Positions 13,245 to 25,126 of a DNA stretch of 64,000 nucleotides are shown here, piece by piece (positions within the stretch are counted from its first letter, which is position 1; each line of letters begins with the position of its first letter). The notes beneath the pieces were generated by a model. It saw only the letters and a list, made by a program, of their open reading frames with translations. It was not told the origin of the DNA and searched no databases. The position numbers and the translations under genes were made by a program. The stretch covers positions 248,001 through 312,000 of the forward strand of contig WOFQ01000008.1 in assembly GCA_012184525.1 (NCBI GenBank). Reading direction: 5' to 3'. Source of the stretch: Xenoacremonium recifei (Eukaryota > Ascomycota > Sordariomycetes > Hypocreales > Nectriaceae).

Positions 13245-14882
13245 GGTGTTGTTTCCTGAATATAATCAATCTGTGTCAATGTTAATGGCTAGGCTGAGGT
13301 TCGATGTCGTCTGAGGGTGTATATATCTGGTAATGCCGGGAAGATGAGCCCTCAGCAGGACATCGCCCACTACATATACGCAACTTCTGCCATGTTGGAA
13401 TCAAATGCCACTACTGGCGAGTGTGGTGGATATCGACATCTCGAACTCACCGGTGAAGGGCGCTCCGAGCCGCGTCCTTAGACGCCTCTCGTGATTCGCC
13501 CTCGCTGCGGCTTATCCCTACTAGCATCCTCAAAACTTCCCGTTGTCTCAGGCTTGACCAACAGCTTACCTTCTCAGCAGTGTCATGTACGTCATTTTGC
13601 AGAGAGACTATCTCTATACATGGTTTGCAATAGGTCGGAGTGCGAAGAAGCGGCGAGGCCATCAATAGTTCCCTTCTTCAACCCCGCTCGCCTTGCTTTG
13701 GGATTTGAGCCGGGGGAGATATCGTTGCTTTTTATGATGCTCCTGTACATGGAGGTGAGAAATTGGGCCTTTCCCCCGCACGAAGTCCTTGTAAGTCGGC
13801 CAGAGAACAAATGGAATATTGTATGCAGTATGGCGAACACATGATCGAGGCTATATTGCTACGGACTGACATTTCATAGTACGGTTGGGATATTCAATGA
13901 GAATCTGGCTCTTCTTGCCTCATGGTTTCCTGTTTGCACCCTAAAGTAGCCAATGTGTCTATTTTGCAATGCCAGCCAGTTTCAAAGGAATCACTCGTGG
14001 GTCATTTGAGCTCACTTCACTGGCCTCTGTCCTCACGATCTTCCGATCGACCATCTTGATCTCACCGGTCGAGGTTGATACGGTGAGCATGCGGCTGAGA
14101 CATTGATGGGCAGTCAGAGCCATGGATTGCACGGGCCAGCGACGTAATTCGACGGCTTGGGCTTACCGCGAGCAAGCTGGCAAGTATGCAAGGCCGTTTC
14201 TACTGTAGCTCAAACAAGTATGCACGTCGTGGAACTAAGGACGACACGTACAAGTATCCAAGGAGATGCACTATGTCGTAGAGGCACAATCTCGTGAATG
14301 CCACGTATTGCAATGCCCCCTGTGTACATAAGGCGAGAGGCATCCCACATGCTGCGACGTTGCGATGCTTTGGTGTGTCCTGTTGAACCGCTCCATGTCG
14401 AACATTCTAGTATAGGGTGGGTGGCACGACCAGTGACGGTCGAATCCTGGGTGCACGGAGCTTTGACGACTTGGTTACTAGAACTTCCAAAGTACGAATC
14501 AAACTGTGGCATCCAATTGCTGAGAATCAGTGGGGTTAGAGAATAAGGCATCTTGCATCTTTGTTCTTCAGCTCGCCACTTTCCCCCAAAACGCGAATGC
14601 ATGGCCGAATGCAGCACAGCTTCGCCACAGCACGTGGTCACTCACGTACCTCAGGCAGCATCGCCTGCGAAACTTTGTGCCTCTAAATCCACCTCCATCC
14701 AACCACATACAACATCGTGTCCTCAGCCGGAGGCGTTTTCACCTCATCGCTGAACTGCGCCATATTCATCACCTACACATATTTAAGTTCACGCACAAAG
14801 TCTCCTTTGCTGATTCATACATCTGCGAGGGTATAATCGGCGTTCAGGCCCAGAGCCTCTTGTACCTACACCAACCGCCATC
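13245..14882. promoter_or_regulatory. Intergenic between ALDH and SARAF-like gene (divergent promoters)
   Basis: Two genes point away from each other across 1.6 kb, so both promoters should lie here. A TATA-like CATATTTAAG lies at 14778-14787, about 100 bp before the SARAF ATG. Short ORFs inside have no recognisable product. Confidence 0.35.
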
Positions 14883-15812
14883 ATGATTCCCTCAACGCTC
14901 CTCCTCTCCCTCTCCCTCCCAGCCCTCACCCTCGCGGCCACCCGCCCCAAGGACGCCATTCTCCTCTCCGACGTCCGCTCCCTCACCCTGCGCGGTAACG
15001 GCGCCATGACCTCGCACCGCCGCGTCGCCGCCATCCCCCAGCTCAAGTGCATCGGCCGCCGCGAGATTTGCGCCCTCTACGACATCGACGTCATGCGCTG
15101 CACCAACCAGGGCTCCTCCTACGGCGACGAGGACATCCAGTGGAGCTGCACTGCGTCTTTGCCCGCGGAGCTCAAGCTCGGCAGCACCGATGTCATCTGC
15201 GAGGGGTACGCTGGTCCTGATGATCCCTATGTCCTCAAGGGCAGCTGTGGTGTTGAGTACCGCGTTGCTCTGACGGAGAAGGGGCGCCACCGCTATCCGA
15301 ACCTGGACGGCTCCGGCCCGGGCTGGTTCGACCGCGAGGACGGCCGTACGGACTGGGCCGCCGTCGTCTTCTCTATCATCTTCTTCCTCATCCTCGGCTG
15401 GATCATCTGGGCCGCATGTTTCTCCGCCGAGGCCCGTCAGCGCCGGCAGATGTTTGCACCGAGGCGTCCGGGCTGGGGCGGCGGCGGCGGCGGCGGAGGA
15501 GGAGGAGGAGGAGGCTGGGGGCCCGGCTGGGGACCCAATTCGGATCCTCCACCACCGTATCCGGGTACCAAGCCGTCAGGCCAGCAGCAGGGCTGGTCGC
15601 CGGGTTTCTGGTCTGGAGTTGCAGGTGGTGCGGCCGCGGGATACCTTGCGGGAAGTCGAAATGGCCGACAGCAACAGCAGCACAACAATGGCTATGGTAG
15701 TGTCGGGAGAAACAACGGATGGGGCTCCTCTGGTTCACGATCGTCCTCCGGATCTAGCGTAGGTTCTGCCCGTCACGAAAGCACAGGGTTCGGCTCCACG
15801 AGCCGCAGGTAG
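14883..15812 (+). CDS. SARAF-family ER membrane protein (store-operated calcium entry regulator-like)
   Basis: A single exon encodes 309 aa, preceded by ACCGCCATC before the ATG. It has a signal peptide (residues 1-19, cleavage after TLAA), a lumenal domain of about 135 residues with six cysteines (56, 63, 73, 89, 106, 122), one transmembrane helix at about 158-179 (VVFSIIFFLILGWIIWAACF) and a cytosolic tail. The motifs LLSDVRSLTLR, CTNQG, WSCTASLP, CEGY and DPYVLKGSCGVEY are those of SARAF/TMEM66. In animals SARAF slows store-operated calcium entry by acting on STIM. Fungi lack STIM and Orai, so its role here is unknown. The tail has a run of about 13 Gly residues around 199-212, encoded by a GGC/GGA triplet repeat near 15478-15515, then Gln/Asn- and Ser/Gly-rich low complexity. 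Confidence 0.85.
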   Translation: MIPSTLLLSLSLPALTLAATRPKDAILLSDVRSLTLRGNGAMTSHRRVAAIPQLKCIGRREICALYDIDVMRCTNQGSSYGDEDIQWSCTASLPAELKLGSTDVICEGYAGPDDPYVLKGSCGVEYRVALTEKGRHRYPNLDGSGPGWFDREDGRTDWAAVVFSIIFFLILGWIIWAACFSAEARQRRQMFAPRRPGWGGGGGGGGGGGGGWGPGWGPNSDPPPPYPGTKPSGQQQGWSPGFWSGVAGGAAAGYLAGSRNGRQQQQHNNGYGSVGRNNGWGSSGSRSSSGSSVGSARHESTGFGSTSRR

Positions 15813-16271
15813 ATGTCCTTGTTTTGTTTCAATCCATCGTCACATTTGATACATAGGTAGCAACACTCGACAATCGCCGTTTATCCAGCCCCTGCATCCC
15901 CCACCCAACCCAACCGCTTCGTGATTTCATCCACTGACATATTCTCACACCTCGCAATATTTACACGCCTCAAGGCATACACACATCCCATGTGCCTCCG
16001 TCTTCTGGCAATAAAAGTACACGGGCAGACCGTTTCCAACAGTAGCCATCTAGCTCAGCAGCGAAGAAAGGTCGCAAAGAATGGACCCAGTGTCGATTCG
16101 AGCAGCGAGCCTAGTTTTCCACTCCCAAGCCAAGGGGTTCTTTCCCGGCAGCCAGTCGCTGGGAAGATTATAAGAAATGGACTCCGGCGGGAGTCCTGCG
16201 AAGGGAGTAATTAGAGGTATCGTGACATGGGTGCTGGGCGCGTAGACCACGGTTACAGCTCCCGTAGTTTT
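15813..16271. other. Convergent 3' flank between SARAF-like gene and BRE1
   Basis: Both neighbouring genes end into this 459-bp spacer. I see only 3' untranslated-type sequence and no gene. Confidence 0.4.
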
Positions 16272-18916
16272 CTAATGATGAACGGGCATAACGTCCATTT
16301 TGTCGAACGCTCGGGAGCATGTTGGGCATTTGCGCATTCGGTTGCTAATTCGGTCCTCCACACACTGGTTGCAGAAGAGATGTCCACACGTCTTCAGCGC
16401 CGTGTTCTTGAAGTTGTTTCGACAAATCGTGCACAAAGCGTACGTCTAGGTAACCTTGGTTAGCGCAATAATTCCACACTTGACAAAACAATGTTTCTTA
16501 CCCGAAGCATCTCTTCCTCCTCTGATGAGTTACTCAATGCCTTATTCTTCCAGTTATCTCGGTCCTTTTGCGTGTGCTCAATCCGGACCTTGAGTTTTTC
16601 AACCTCGGCTTCCTGTGCCACATTCCGTTCTCGTATAACAGAAGAATTGGCATTGCCTTGCTTGATCATGTTGGTGAGGTCGCCAACCTGCTTGCCCAGA
16701 GACTCGCTACGCCGCGTAGCTTCCAGGCTGGTCGACTCCATCTTTTTATGTTCGCCGATCAAAGCGGCGTTGGCTTGTTTCAGGTCTGACAGCTGCTTCT
16801 CCATGTTCACAAGCAGAGTCCGGTTCTGTGATTCCAACTCCTTCAACTGTGCAATAATCTCCGTACTCTTGCTGTTTTGGTGTCGTAGAGCTCGAATCTC
16901 TTGGTTTCGGGTATCGGCGTCTTTCCTGGCTGCAAAGTACTTTTGATCCGCCTTGCTCTTCTCCGCGATTAGGATAGCCACCCGTTCCTCCAGTGCTGCA
17001 AAGTCCATCACCTTCTTCTGGGCCAGATCCTTCATCTTCTTGTAAGCCTTCTCTATTGACGGCAGTTCCTGGTTGATGGATTGGAAATCTTGTTGCAGTT
17101 TCTTGTACCTTTGCCGGAGCTCCTCAGCCGATATCTCCTCATCGTTCGCGTTAGACATCTCTTGGTCTTCGGCAGGCTTGAGGCGAGAAAGTTCCGACTC
17201 GAGAGCTGAGATACGGTCGTCCTTCGCATTAACAAGATCCTTGATGTGCTCCATCGCGGTCTGCGCTTGCTCCATATTCGCCTTGCGTTGGGTCACCTCA
17301 GCCAATATTTCGTCTCGAGCCGATCGTACTCTCGCAAGGTCTTGATCCCGACTGATAATTTCTGCCTCAAGTTCTTGCGTAACTTGGTTTGCGTCCAGCT
17401 CCAGTTGTGTTCGGAAAGCAGATCTCTCGGCTTGCAGTTTCTCGGCCTCTTCTCGAAGCACCTTGTTAGTCGACTCAAGGTTGTTGATACGCTTGATCAA
17501 GTCCTCGTTTTGACTCTTGAACTGCTTGAAAACGTCTGTTCGGATAAAGTCCTCATCTGTCAAGGTTTCTCGCCGGGCTTTCAGGCTCGCGTTTTCGTCT
17601 TGGATGTTCTTCATCTCGGCGAGGATCGAGTCAAGCTGCTCCTTGTGCTTTGTCGCCGCAGCTGTCGCTTCTTCGTACTTGAGCAGCATTTCCTGGGAGC
17701 TGCCGTTCGTCTCGCTAGGCTCGGCAGCAGCTTCCCCTGTTGAAGCAGCTGGCCGGGTCGCATTGGCAAAGGCTTGCTGTTCCAATTTCTGCACCTGCAC
17801 ACTCTTCGCCCTGTCAAGCTTCTTTTCGACTTTAAAATATCTCAACGTGGCTACGTTGAGTTCCTCGGACAATTGCTCCTTTTCGTCGCTCAGTCGATCT
17901 AGCTTCACCAAATATTCCTTCTGAGCAGCGAGTAGGCTGGCAACCTTGTTCTCAAGCGCGACAATGTCAGGCTTGATCTCCCCCCTTTGCGAGGCTAGTC
18001 GGGCAAGAAGAGCCTCCGCCTTGGTCTTGATCGCCTTTCCTTTATCTTGTAGGTGTTTCTGGAAATCGTGTAGGTCCTTAAAAGTCACTCCACTCAGATA
18101 TGGCGGGTCTGCTCAAATGTTAGCCAATATCCATGCTCAATCTGACAGCGCGTATCATACCTGAGAGAACGGAGGTATTTGGAGAATTGGAGTCGGCGAG
18201 TAACTCGATTTCTTCAAGGAACTACGCAGTGTCAGCGCTATCACCTGATCCGAGGGAGGCGCGTAACCCACCTGACGCCACCAAGCGTCAATAATCCTGA
18301 GGTGATCATCATGATGTACTGATCGCTTGTGTAATTCTTCAAGCCGAGATTCGGCAGTAGCGGATTTGCGGCTGTATTCTTGCATCTGGCGATAGATGGC
18401 TCCTTTTGTGTATGCCTGGTATCCCACGTCAGCGACACAAACCTCACAATATCTTCGACCAGCGGAATGTACGGAATCATTTGGATGGAGGCGAGGGCGA
18501 AAGCAGGCAGCAGACGGAGGGAGAAGGCATCTTTCACGGCCGGGGATTGTTGTCGCTGGGGGCGAGCATCATCACTGGCTTGGTGAGCTTTATCTTCCAG
18601 CATCGGCTCCGATAAAAGATGCAGCACATCTCCCTCGACTGGGCCTTGCAGGGCTGAGCGAAGAGGGGGCTGGCGACGCGATGGAACGGCCATCGCGACG
18701 CACAGAAGGGAAACGGCGTCGTGTGACACTCACCTCGATCCAACTCTCCTCCTTCATCTCGAGGGAGTCATCTTTGGCTTTGGACCCATTGACGGCGACG
18801 CGCTTGCTGGGCGGCGCCAGGTCATCAGCGCTACTGATGGCGGGACGCTTCCTGTCCTCCATCTTGACGAGCGTGGATGGACGAGGCGTAGATGAGGGGG
18901 TCGTTGCAAGAGGCAT
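16272..18916 (-). CDS. bre1: E3 ubiquitin-protein ligase BRE1 (histone H2B)
   Basis: Five exons: 18916-18734, 18415-18272, 18221-18161, 18108-16502 and 16445-16272. Introns are 318, 50, 52 and 56 nt. The upstream ATG gives 722 aa; an in-frame ATG at 18862-18860 (MEDRKRPAISSADD) gives 704 aa and may be the main start. An N-terminal basic segment carries a likely nuclear signal (PPSKRVAVNGSK). The next segment, AYTKGAIYRQMQEYSRK, is conserved in BRE1. A long coiled coil fills most of the protein. The C-terminus is a C3HC4 RING: CTIC, CGHLFCNQC, CPTC, then the terminal DVMPVHH. BRE1 works with Rad6 to monoubiquitinate histone H2B, which controls H3K4/K79 methylation and transcription elongation. 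The last short exon carries the whole RING. It is divergent from BDP1, 466 bp away. Confidence 0.95.
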
Positions 18917-19382
18917 CAGAAGTCGCGTGGCGGAAGACGCGCAGCGAAGGGGTTAGGAGGGGACAGAAGAAGCAGGGCAGTGAGTCCAACGAGGGAGCGC
19001 TCCGAAGCCAAATGCCCTGCCGAGACCGATCGCGCAGGCCGTCATGAAGGAGAGGCAGCGGAGGGCTAGGGCGAGTTTGCTGATGGGACGTTTCCTCGGG
19101 CCAGGAGTTGAAATTTCGAAGTTGAATCGCACTTCAAAGAAGCGCGGTCTCCACCTCAAAGGGGCCTAGTGCACACGCTAGCCGGATCGGGCGGCTCTTA
19201 TCGCTGTGCATGCCGGCTAAACCTCGCCTGTCAAGGCACCCTCCACCATCCCGCATTTTCTCTTCTGAAGATGCATCTTTTTCTTAACGCTGCAGCCGCC
19301 AACCCGCAGCCCAGCGATGTGAGGTAAATTCAATCGATCTACCTGGCATTCGTGACTCTGTGGCATAGCCGCCAACTCCGCC
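18917..19382. promoter_or_regulatory. Shared divergent promoter of BRE1 and BDP1
   Basis: BRE1 runs left and BDP1 runs right from this 466-bp interval, so both promoters must lie in it. No clear TATA box is seen, as is common for housekeeping genes. Confidence 0.4.
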
Positions 19383-21140
19383 ATGAGTTCCATGTTCAAG
19401 AAAAAAGGCGGGCTCGCCTTCAAGCCTAAGATCCCTTCTGCTCGTCCCCGGCCAACCGCTCCTGCAAGATCTCAACCAAGTAAACCGTCCGAGGAATCCG
19501 TCTCTCTCGATGCACATTCGCCGCCTCCCCAACAAGATAATCTGCACGATACTGCGCCTGCGCCTAAGCCTATTTCAAGCGGACCCGACGAAGCGACCGT
19601 TAGCGACGTCCCTGACTTGGTCGCCCAGACAGTCCCGACACCTTTAGAGCCAAGTACAGATGTTGTAGAAGAAAACATCCCTGTTCCACCGGTCGCAGTC
19701 ACCACCGAAAAAGAGGCACCCGAGAAGTCGAGTGAGAGAGAAAGCCAGTCGATCGGCCCAGATGTACAAGCAGAAGAGCGTCGGGATAGCATCCAGGAGA
19801 CACTCTCTTTAGCGTCTAGGAGAGGAAGTCAATTGATCACAGAAACTTCGCAAAAGCAGCCATCAGATCAGAGTGTCTCTGACGTATCAGCGCCGGCGAT
19901 AAACAGTACGGAAGAGACCGATACGACTGAGACCACGGTAACGCCTTCGACAGATGAGGTCGAACCCTCTGTGCAACCTAGCATAGAAGCACCGCCAAAA
20001 CAAACTCCCACACGGAAACCTAGGACTCGAAAAGCTGCCGCTGCCGCTGCCGCCGCAGCGAACCAAGAGGCGGCTGGGGAGGATGGCGAAGCTACAAGAC
20101 CCAAGAAGCGCCAAAGGAAGACTCTTCCGGCGGACAGTCAGGATGGGGAGACCAAGACTCCAAGAAAGCCTAGGAAACGGAAGGAACCGACACAGGATGG
20201 AGCGCAGAGCGAAACGAAGCCCCGACGAGCTCGCTCGATGACACCGGAGGACTCCGAGAACCAGGTAGTAGACCTGCAGAAACTAAAGATGTCGGATCTT
20301 ACCAAGGATCTCCATATCGGGAAGAAGTTCAGTAGGCACGACGAGTTGCGCGAACGAGAACGCCGACGTCGGATGAGATCTAAGACGGGTGAACCGCCGG
20401 ATGGCGAGGGCGAGAAGGAAGACTCAGCGACTCCCGGCGCCGCCGCGAAGAAAGGCAGCCCGGCTGTGTCCTCGCCCGCGCCTACGCCAGCTTTGGCTTC
20501 GGGTCCTCAGCTGCGCGTCGTTGACGGCCAGATTGTCGTCGATCAGAGCTCACTGGTTATGGACCGGCACGCTCGTGACGCCGCAGCCCAAGGCGACATG
20601 GAAACAATTGAGGAAAACGACTTTACGCGGCTCATAACAAGCAACTCATTCATGACAACGTCGAAACTCCGCGGTCCCAACATCTGGACCGACGAAGAGA
20701 CGGAGTTGTTCTACCGCGGCCTATGCATGTTCGGCACCAGCTTCGAGATAATCTCCCACATGTTCCCCGGCAAGCGGCCCCGGCACATCAAGCTCAAATA
20801 CAACCGCGAGGAGCGCCACAACCCGAGCCGCATCACCGCCGCCATCACCGGCGAGAAGACCACCAAGATCGACCTCGACGAATACAAGGCCATGACGGGA
20901 GCCGAATTTGAGTCCGTCGAGAGCATCGAGGCCGAGCAGCGCAAGATCCAGGAGGACTTCGAGGCCGAGCAGAAGCGTGTTGCGGACGAGCAGGCCGAGA
21001 TCAACCGCAAGAAGCGCGAAGAGCTGTTTGCTGACGACGACGATGACGCTGCGGCGAAGAAAAAGAAGAAGGGCAAGAGAAAGAGAGAGACTGTTGTCTA
21101 CGGGCTGGACGGGAACCCCATTCCAGCTGAAGAGGCATGA
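19383..21140 (+). CDS. bdp1: Transcription factor TFIIIB component B'' (Bdp1)
   Basis: A single exon of 585 aa. The first residues MSSMFKKKGGLAFKPKIP match the conserved start of Bdp1 proteins. Residues about 20-270 are low-complexity Ser/Thr/Pro/Glu followed by Lys/Arg/Ala-rich sequence with NLS-like clusters (PKKRQRK, PRKPRKRKE). Residues about 426-485 form the SANT/Myb-type domain (WTDEETELFYRGLCMFGT, FEIISHMFPGKRPRHIK). The C-terminus is a charged helix rich in Glu/Lys. Bdp1 joins TBP and Brf1 in TFIIIB, which places RNA polymerase III at tRNA, 5S and U6 promoters. The 3' end converges with RAD23. An Ala run at about 221-227 is coded by a GCC/GCT triplet repeat. Confidence 0.92.
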   Translation: MSSMFKKKGGLAFKPKIPSARPRPTAPARSQPSKPSEESVSLDAHSPPPQQDNLHDTAPAPKPISSGPDEATVSDVPDLVAQTVPTPLEPSTDVVEENIPVPPVAVTTEKEAPEKSSERESQSIGPDVQAEERRDSIQETLSLASRRGSQLITETSQKQPSDQSVSDVSAPAINSTEETDTTETTVTPSTDEVEPSVQPSIEAPPKQTPTRKPRTRKAAAAAAAAANQEAAGEDGEATRPKKRQRKTLPADSQDGETKTPRKPRKRKEPTQDGAQSETKPRRARSMTPEDSENQVVDLQKLKMSDLTKDLHIGKKFSRHDELRERERRRRMRSKTGEPPDGEGEKEDSATPGAAAKKGSPAVSSPAPTPALASGPQLRVVDGQIVVDQSSLVMDRHARDAAAQGDMETIEENDFTRLITSNSFMTTSKLRGPNIWTDEETELFYRGLCMFGTSFEIISHMFPGKRPRHIKLKYNREERHNPSRITAAITGEKTTKIDLDEYKAMTGAEFESVESIEAEQRKIQEDFEAEQKRVADEQAEINRKKREELFADDDDDAAAKKKKKGKRKRETVVYGLDGNPIPAEEA

Positions 21141-21816
21141 GGGCCGGGATTGAAGGCACGTTTCGCAGCTGGAGCAAGGATGAATTTGGGTGAATTTAAG
21201 CGGACTCATAAGGCGTAAGGTCAGGTCAGGTCAGGGGAGGGATACGGCTGGGCAAATACCCAGAGGGACTGTCTGTATTGTGACGAACATGGAGTTTTAA
21301 CGAAGGAAGCATCAGCTAGAGCACCTTTCATCGAATTTCTTTTCATTTCACGGCCGAGAATTCGCAAAAACGTCAAAGTTCAGAGAGCCATCATCTGGAA
21401 AAAATAAAAACAAACCTCCAGTAGACAGAGCGCACCATCCACAGAGCCAGAACGCCATCCCCCTCCCAAGCTCCCACTGTGAGAGAAGAATCGCCGATAT
21501 GTAACCGAGAAGAAATTTTTTTCATGTTCATCAATCTTATAGATTGCGTGCTACCCTGCTTTGGCACATATCGGGCTGTTGGTCTGAAAGCCTCTCGCCC
21601 TTTCTTGACACCCCCTGACCACCCCCTTTCTCATCACTCCATAGCGTCGCAGATGTTTGCGACTACTACGAACGACGGTTCTGCATTCCCATTTCGCCAG
21701 ACTAGTATCTGGATGCCGTATTATTCTGATAACTGCCCGCTCCATCCATCGTTTAATCGGGGTTCTTCCTCGTGATCGTAATAGTAGCGACAGAGCACTT
21801 TCGTTTCACGGTGCGC
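21141..21816. other. Convergent 3' flank between BDP1 and RAD23
   Basis: A 676-bp spacer of 3' UTR character. It contains three tandem GGTCA units at 21219-21233. I see no gene. Confidence 0.4.
21219..21233. repeat. Short tandem repeat, GGTCA x3
   Basis: Three exact copies of a 5-bp unit in the BDP1 3' flank. Confidence 0.7.
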
Positions 21817-23418
21817 TTAGTTGGCGGGAGGCTCATCCTCATCTGGTTGGTCGAAGAGGAAGTTCGCGGCAAGCTCCTCGTTCTTGTCACAAGCAAAGTA
21901 TGCCTGAATGGCCTGATCCCGGTCGAACCCGAGACGACACAGCTGCTACATGTAAGCGGGGAACCGATTATCATCGAGACAATGAATGCGAATGATACGT
22001 ACCCTCTCAATGGCGTCCCGCTCCTCCTCCGTAACAGAGATGGCCTGCGCACCAGGGGGTAGAGGCACATCGTCGTCCGCATCTTCACCCAGGAGTTGAA
22101 GGAATTGATCGGGATTAGAGGCGATGAGCTGGGCAAGTTGCGGGTTTCCAGCGCCAAGCTGCTGGAGGATGGGCTCGAGCATCTGCGGCTGTTGCTGAAC
22201 GACCTGTCGCAACTGCTGAAATTGGGCGTTATGCCGCAGGAAGTCCAAATTGCCCAAGTCACCACCTTGTCCAACGGCGGCTGCTGCCGCAGCGGCAGCC
22301 GCCGAACGATCGTTGCCACCACTTCGACCGGAACCGCCTCGCTGAGCAGCGAGATCAAAAAGATTCACGGAACCAGCCTCATCACCGCCTTGCGCAGCGG
22401 GCTGGCTGCCGGGGCTGCGAACAGACGCCGTAGCACCCGCCGCAGCTTGACGTTGCTGTTGCTCTAGCTGAATATTCTCGGGGATTCCCTGAAAGAAAAA
22501 ATCAGCAACAGTTCCTCAAACCACGTAGACTCACCCATCGTAACACATACAGTCAGAAGATATTCCACAGCTCGGTCGGGGTTGTTGAAGGCGGCGCGCA
22601 TTGCCGCTTCAATCTGCGTTCTCTCAAATCCCATTGCCTCCATATTTGCGATAGCTTCGGTACGCTCAGCTCCCATAGCCAGGCCTGAGGGCGTCTCGGA
22701 TACACCTGTAGACCCAACATCGGCAGTTCGCTGGGGGGTAGGGGTCGCAGGGACGGCGGAGGTTTGAGCAGAGGTCTGGGAGGGGGCAGCTGGAACAGCT
22801 GGGGTGCTGGTGACGGGCTGAGCTGGCGTCGCGGGGGCGGCAGACGGTTGCGCGGCGGGAGCTGGAGAAGGCTTCGGTTTAGGCTGGCGCAAATGTCAGC
22901 TATTGGGGTTGGGGTGATATTGATGCATTGTGATTGCGTACCTTGTTCACCATGCAAACAACGAAGCCCTTCTCTTCGATGTTGTAGGACCCGACGGTCT
23001 CTTCATCTTTCAATATTTTGCCTAGTAGTGGGGGGTTGGTCAGCGGGCCAACGATGCTTCCATGTCTGGCCAGGCCAGAAAGGACATACCGGAATAAATA
23101 AGCTTCTGCGCTTTGGGTTCCCATCCCTTCTCGCCAGAGATCTTCTCCTTGACAGCGGAGATCTGTTGTGTGCTGCGTTAGCTGGGAATCGAGCTTGCGA
23201 GTTCGGTGGCGGCAGCACGCCGGGCAACCACGCGGGGTTGGCATACCAGGTCTGTGGGCTCGACTTCGAGAACGAACTTCTGCTGTTTGAGATCCTGCAG
23301 AGGGAAAAGGTCAGCGACTTGTCTGGAGCGCAAGGGTGAATGCGGCGATGGGCCAACGAGCTTTCCGAAGGCGTTGCTGCGCGGCGGGTTTGTGACGCAC
23401 TTTGAAGGTGACCTTCAT
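21817..23418 (-). CDS. rad23: UV excision repair and proteasome shuttle protein RAD23
   Basis: Seven exons: 23418-23401, 23294-23247, 23162-23090, 23021-22942, 22883-22551, 22488-22003 and 21942-21817. Introns are 58-106 nt and all GT-AG. The joined product is 387 aa. The first exon is only six codons (MKVTFK). Domains in order: ubiquitin-like domain (1-73, ending FVVCMVNK), Pro/Ala linker, UBA1 (about 148-184, MEAMGFERTQIEAAMRAAF), Ala/Gln-rich linker, XPC/Rad4-binding STI1-like helix (about 263-317, LRHNAQFQQLRQVVQQQP), and UBA2 (about 340-380, IERLCRLGFDRDQAIQAYF). RAD23 carries ubiquitinated proteins to the proteasome and stabilises Rad4 in nucleotide excision repair. The last splice uses TAGCAG and restores the conserved ERLCRLGF. 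Confidence 0.96.
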
Positions 23419-25126
23419 GATGGGCCAAGGGCTGCAGCTAGACGGCTGCGACGCAAGAGGGAGGAGCAGGGAGAATGGGCGACGGGAGAGCGTTGATGCG
23501 CGAGGGTCGGCCGAGCAAGATGGGGTGGCGACGACAGGAGGTGAGGCAACAGGTCGACGCAAAATGAGGTTGCGAGGAGAGAGTGAGCGAGCCACCGGAG
23601 GGTGAGGGTGAGGTCAAGTAAGTGGAAGATGGGAAGCAGAGCAGAGCAAAGGCAGCGGCGTGGTCAGGCTGCTGCTTCTCCAGGAAGTGGGGCAGCCGGT
23701 GCTGAGGTCGTCCATGACTGGCTGCTGGGCGCCTATGACCTGCCTGTGGCTACAGCGGGCGGCAGCTCTCGCTACAGCACTCCAGAGCCGCCGGGAGACG
23801 CACCCGCTCGCCCAGGTTGGTGGCCAGGCCAGGCCAAGTACCGCCACCTGGCCGCACCTTCCAGACCCTCTCCAGCTCGGTGGCGGTGCGCGCGTCGTCG
23901 GGTGCCTGCGCTGCCTGGGCTCGCTGGGCTGCACCTTCCCGCCCGCAAGAACGGACGACATCATCAGGTACAGTCAGCATCTCCAGTTTGCTGCCCCGGA
24001 TTCTCCTCCGCGGATTGCATTGAGCCCATCATTAGCATCTCAACATCACCAACCTCTCCACAAACGCACATCATCAAGGCTCACTCTCCCACTCACGCGA
24101 CCGCTCCAGTGACGAAGAGACACGCGCCTCCTCCATACAGGACCACGGGCCATGTCCAACGCTGCCCTGTCCCCCCCCTCCACCTCCATGCTCCCCCGGC
24201 GAAGCTCCAGCAAACCTCGCATCACTGGCTGTCCGTCAGTCCTGTACCCCGCCTTTGAATTGCCCTGCCCATGACTGGTCCAGCCACTCAGGTGCAGCTC
24301 ATCCTGCTGTCCTCTTCCCCACGACAACCCTGGCCGTCGAGACCTTGACCAAGCTGGGATCAAAAGTGTCCGCGAACCTGCTGCTTTCAGCCCGGAGTCT
24401 CCCCCCCCAAACCTCCGGTACGCCCGTCGATGCAATAAACGATCACCGATTACCAAAGCCTTCGACGCCGCTCGGAGACGGATAACTGTCCCGGCGTGGG
24501 GGGTTGCGGCGCGGATGGCCCATGATCCAATGGCATCGCCTAGAACTGCCCCAGACACTTGTCATCCAATGTCATCTTCATGAAATGCGAGGCCTCGGTG
24601 TGGTCAGGCCACTCACCAACCCTGCCTGCAAAGAGCGCAAGGTGAGACATTGAACAAATTTTCTGCTGCAGCTTTGAGTAATTTCTTTTTATTCATTCGC
24701 TGGCCTGTCTTCGTCTCTTCACCGCCTTGGATGACTGACAAGATCCTGGACAACTCTTCGTTGTCTGTCATGGGGGGCTAGATCCCGCCCTGTCCGACCC
24801 TCGTCTTTCCTCCAACCGGTTAGACTTTGCTTTGTGTCTTAAATACAGCCAAGTATCAAGAATTTGATTTTGTCTGTTAGCATAAACGCCTCGCTTTCCC
24901 AATCCCAAAATTCCGTGGTATCCCCTGCCATATCCACCACAGGTCCTGTTCCCCGGGTACCCAAATAAAAAAAAACACCATATCTATCCTCCGAATCCGG
25001 GAGGTAAGAGAAGAAAAAGAGATAGAAAGAACCAAGACAAAAGAAAAGGGCGTTAGGCATTGGCAAAGTTGCCAGTGTCTAGTGTCATACATAGCCGCGT
25101 AAGTTCATTATGTTCTGCTGGTTTGT
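23419..25126. other. Intergenic upstream of RAD23
   Basis: A 1.7-kb interval holding the RAD23 promoter and the 3' flank of the four-TM gene. Open frames such as 23602-24258 (plus) are proline/alanine-rich with no domain and no splice support. A poly-A/AAAAAAC stretch lies near 24966-24976. Confidence 0.4.
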
